Assembly: GCF_900240215.1 (NCBI RefSeq)
Contig: NZ_LT964681.1
Location: 782,188-817,143, forward strand
DNA length: 34,956 bases
Reading direction: 5' to 3'
DNA from: Raoultibacter timonensis
Lineage (GTDB): Bacteria > Actinomycetota > Coriobacteriia > Coriobacteriales > Eggerthellaceae
Shown here: piece by piece, positions 32,510 to 34,956 of the stretch
Numbering within the stretch: position 1 is the first letter of the stretch
How the letters are laid out: the number at the start of each line of letters is the position of its first letter
The notes under the pieces: model-generated
Seen by the model: only the letters and a program-made list of their open reading frames with translations
The model's database searches: none
What the model was told of the DNA's origin: nothing
Program-made: the position numbers and the translations under genes

Positions 32510-34956
32510 TCAGTCGGTAAAGTAACCGACGCCGCCTTCGAACAGCGGCTGGTACAGATTGCCGGGAACGTTCTTGTACAGGCCGTTCCCGCTGCGCTCG
32601 GTATGCCCCATCTTGCCGAACACGCGGCCGTCGGGGCTCGTGATGCCCTCGATGGCCAGTACCGATCCGTTGGGGTTCACATCCAAGTCCATCGACGGCA
32701 CGCCGTTCACGTTGACGTACTGCGTGGCGATCTGCCCCGCCGCTTTCATCTGCTCGACGAGTTCGGGCGAAGCGACGAAGCGGCCTTCGCCATGGCTGAT
32801 GGCCACGGTATGCACATCTCCCACCTCGCAGCGCGAAAGCCACGGCGAGAGGCTCGAAGCCACACGCGTGCGCACGAGACGGCTCTGATGACGCCCGATG
32901 GTGTTGTAGGTGAGCGTCGGACAGCTCTCGTCCATAGGACGAATGTCGCCGAACGGCACCAACCCCAGCTTCACCAGCGCCTGAAAGCCGTTGCAGATGC
33001 CGAGCATGAGCCCGTCGCGGTTCTGGAGCAAGTCGCGCACCGCTTCGGTCACGGCAGGAGCGCGGAAGAACGCCGTGATGAATTTAGCGGAGCCGTCGGG
33101 TTCATCGCCGCCGGAGAAGCCGCCGGGAAGCATGATGATCTGGCTGTTCTTGATGGCCGCCACGAGCGCTTCGGTACTTTCGGCAACGCGGTCGGGCGTG
33201 AGGTTGTTCACCACGAGCACATCGGCAACCGCTCCCGCGCGCTCGAACGCACGCACCGTATCGTATTCGCAGTTCGTTCCCGGGAACACGGGAATGACGA
33301 CGCGCGGTTTCGCGATAACCCCGCCGTAGGTGAGCGGCAGCGTGTCGGCATAGCTCACCGTCTCGACCTCGGCGCCTTCGCCGCGGTACGGGAATACGGG
33401 TTCGAGCTTGCCCTCCCACGCTTCCTGCAGTTCAACGAGATCGATCGTCTCCCCCGCAACCGCGAACACGTAGTCTGACGTAGTGGTTCCCAAATCGACC
33501 ACATCTACCCAGTCGGTCGATGCAGGAGGTTCGGCACCCTCGGCAAGTTCGACGATAAACGTGCCGTACGCGGGGCAGAACAGGCTGTCGGCACGAACGC
33601 CCCCGTCCATCTCGATGCCGATGCCGTTGCCGAGGCACATCTTGAACAGCGCTTCGGCAGCGCATCCGTAGCCGAGCGTCGATACGGCGGCCGCGCTTCC
33701 GCTCCCGATCAGATCGTCGACGATGGCGAGCGCTTCGCGCATGCCCTCGGGTTCGGGAATCAGATCCGCGTAGCGCGGCTTGACGGCGATCACCGTGCTG
33801 CCGGCTCGCTTGAACTCAGCCGACGTGACCCGATCGACCGAGCCCACAGCTGTGGCGAAACTCACGAGCGTGGGCGGCACGTCGAGGTCTTCGAAGCTGC
33901 CCGACATGGAATCCTTGCCGCCGATCGATCCGATTCCCAGATCGATCTGCGCCATGAGAGCACCGAGCACCGCGGCTGCGGGTTTGCCCCAGCGCTCGGG
34001 CTCGTTGCGCAGGCGCTCGAAGTACTCCTGGAAAGTCAGATACATGGCTTCGCGCCTGAAACCCGCCGCAGCGAGCTTCGCCACGCTTTCCACCACGGCG
34101 AGATACGCTCCCGTATACTGGTTCGCTTCGGTAAGATAAGGGTTGAATCCCCAAGCCATGCCGCTGCACGTGGTCGTTTCTCCCGCGACGGGGAATTTCG
34201 CCACCATGGCCATGTTCGGGGTGAGCTGACGCGAACCGCCGAAGGGCATGAGGACGGATGCCGCGCCGATGGTCGAATCGAACCGCTCGGAAAGACCTTT
34301 GTTCGAGGCCACGTTCAAATCGGTTACGAGCGCGTGCATGCGCTCGGTCAGCGATGCCTGCTCGTCGCCCCATGTGCGCTCGTAGGCGCCCCCGGATAAA
34401 ATGCGCACGTCCTGATGCTTCGGCGCCCCGTTGCTGTTCAGGAATTCACGGCTCACATCCACGATGGTCTCGCCGTTCCATTCCATGCGCACGCGCGGCT
34501 CCTCGCACACCGTAGCGATCGGCGTGGCTTCGAGGTTCTCCTCGCAGGCATAGCCGAGAAACTCATCGACATCCTCGGGCGCCAACGCCACGGCCATGCG
34601 CTCCTGGCTTTCGGAGATGGCCAACTCGGTACCGTCGAGCCCGTCGTACTTCTTGGGCACGCGGTCCAGATCGATATGCAACCCGTCGGCAAGTTCTCCG
34701 ACCGCAACCGAAACACCGCCCGCGCCGAAATCGTTGCAGCGCTTGATGAGCCGGCACGCGTCCTTGCGACGGAACAGGCGTTGGATCTTGCGCTCCACGG
34801 GCGCATTGCCCTTCTGCACTTCGGCACCGCAGCTCTCGAGGCTTTCGAGGTTGTGTGCCTTGGAGGAACCCGTCGCTCCCCCGATGCCGTCGCGGCCCGT
34901 GCGACCGCCCAACAGCACGATCACATCGCCCGGGGCCGGCGTCTCGCGGCGCACAT
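32510..34956 (-). CDS. purL: Phosphoribosylformylglycinamidine synthase, C-terminal part
   Basis: At least 815 codons; the gene continues beyond the right edge and lacks its N-terminus. PurL makes FGAM from FGAR, glutamine and ATP in purine synthesis. The AIRS-type half includes FGAGGVSVAVGELADG, GSGFMR-like ATP-site segments such as FPVAGETTTCSGMAWGFNP, and IGGKDSMSGSFEDLDVPPT. The last ~265 residues are a glutamine amidotransferase: VFPGTNCEYDT, PGGFSGGDEP, nucleophile Cys in LGICNGFQAL, and SHGEGR. It is the single-chain large form in which synthetase and amidotransferase are fused, as in clostridia and coriobacteria. Confidence 0.96.
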   Translation of the reverse strand, partial: VRRETPAPGDVIVLLGGRTGRDGIGGATGSSKAHNLESLESCGAEVQKGNAPVERKIQRLFRRKDACRLIKRCNDFGAGGVSVAVGELADGLHIDLDRVPKKYDGLDGTELAISESQERMAVALAPEDVDEFLGYACEENLEATPIATVCEEPRVRMEWNGETIVDVSREFLNSNGAPKHQDVRILSGGAYERTWGDEQASLTERMHALVTDLNVASNKGLSERFDSTIGAASVLMPFGGSRQLTPNMAMVAKFPVAGETTTCSGMAWGFNPYLTEANQYTGAYLAVVESVAKLAAAGFRREAMYLTFQEYFERLRNEPERWGKPAAAVLGALMAQIDLGIGSIGGKDSMSGSFEDLDVPPTLVSFATAVGSVDRVTSAEFKRAGSTVIAVKPRYADLIPEPEGMREALAIVDDLIGSGSAAAVSTLGYGCAAEALFKMCLGNGIGIEMDGGVRADSLFCPAYGTFIVELAEGAEPPASTDWVDVVDLGTTTSDYVFAVAGETIDLVELQEAWEGKLEPVFPYRGEGAEVETVSYADTLPLTYGGVIAKPRVVIPVFPGTNCEYDTVRAFERAGAVADVLVVNNLTPDRVAESTEALVAAIKNSQIIMLPGGFSGGDEPDGSAKFITAFFRAPAVTEAVRDLLQNRDGLMLGICNGFQALVKLGLVPFGDIRPMDESCPTLTYNTIGRHQSRLVRTRVASSLSPWLSRCEVGDVHTVAISHGEGRFVASPELVEQMKAAGQIATQYVNVNGVPSMDLDVNPNGSVLAIEGITSPDGRVFGKMGHTERSGNGLYKNVPGNLYQPLFEGGVGYFTD

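Overview
The window looks like chromosomal DNA of a GC-rich anaerobic actinobacterium of the Eggerthellaceae (Eggerthella/Gordonibacter-like, class Coriobacteriia). The grounds are: LuxR regulators fused to about twelve membrane segments beside Tat-exported FAD reductases, twice in 35 kb; a C-P lyase operon that ends in a PHP-type cyclic phosphodiesterase, a gene I recall as characterised in E. lenta; and GC-rich genes in tightly overlapping operons. Two 16-bp ParB/parS palindromes about 20 kb apart suggest the origin-proximal part of the chromosome. I saw no tRNA, rRNA, CRISPR array, insertion sequence or phage gene.

Layout. (1) 1-2061: start of a Tat lipoprotein (minus strand, cut by the window edge), divergent from a membrane LuxR regulator. 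(2) 2179-9847, minus strand: an apparent operon, in transcription order an ABC permease, its ATPase, a substrate-binding lipoprotein, NifD-like, NifK-like and NifH-like proteins, and a cyclophilin. A moeA-like gene is divergent from it across a shared AT-rich promoter region. (3) 11474-12262: exonuclease III. (4) 12469-23860, minus strand: a complete phosphonate uptake and C-P lyase operon, phnD-C-E-E-G-H-I-J-K-M-L followed by the PHP phosphodiesterase. (5) 24511-25671: a DUF2974-type alpha/beta hydrolase. (6) 25971-29276: a second membrane LuxR regulator followed directly by its probable target, a Tat-exported FAD reductase. (7) 29453-31097: two overlapping genes resembling the DUF6179/DUF6323 pair. 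(8) 31246-32364: an ArsB/SLC13-type transporter. (9) 32510 to the right edge: purL, missing its 5' part.

The most unusual system is the nitrogenase-like operon. The NifH-like protein keeps the P-loop and both [4Fe-4S] cysteines. The D/K-like pair keeps all six P-cluster cysteines with near-canonical spacing. The two residues that hold FeMo-co in NifD (Cys275 and His442 in Azotobacter vinelandii) are Ser and Leu here, and no nifB/E/N genes are in the window. This points to a two-component ATP-dependent reductase acting on something other than N2, or carrying a different cofactor. The co-transcribed metal-chelate/cobalamin-type importer suggests that the imported compound is the substrate or the source of the cofactor. 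The function is unassigned.

The phn operon gives a full path from imported alkylphosphonate to ribose 5-phosphate and phosphate: PhnDCE import, PhnGHIJKLM C-P cleavage, then hydrolysis of the cyclic ribose phosphate by the PHP enzyme in place of PhnP.
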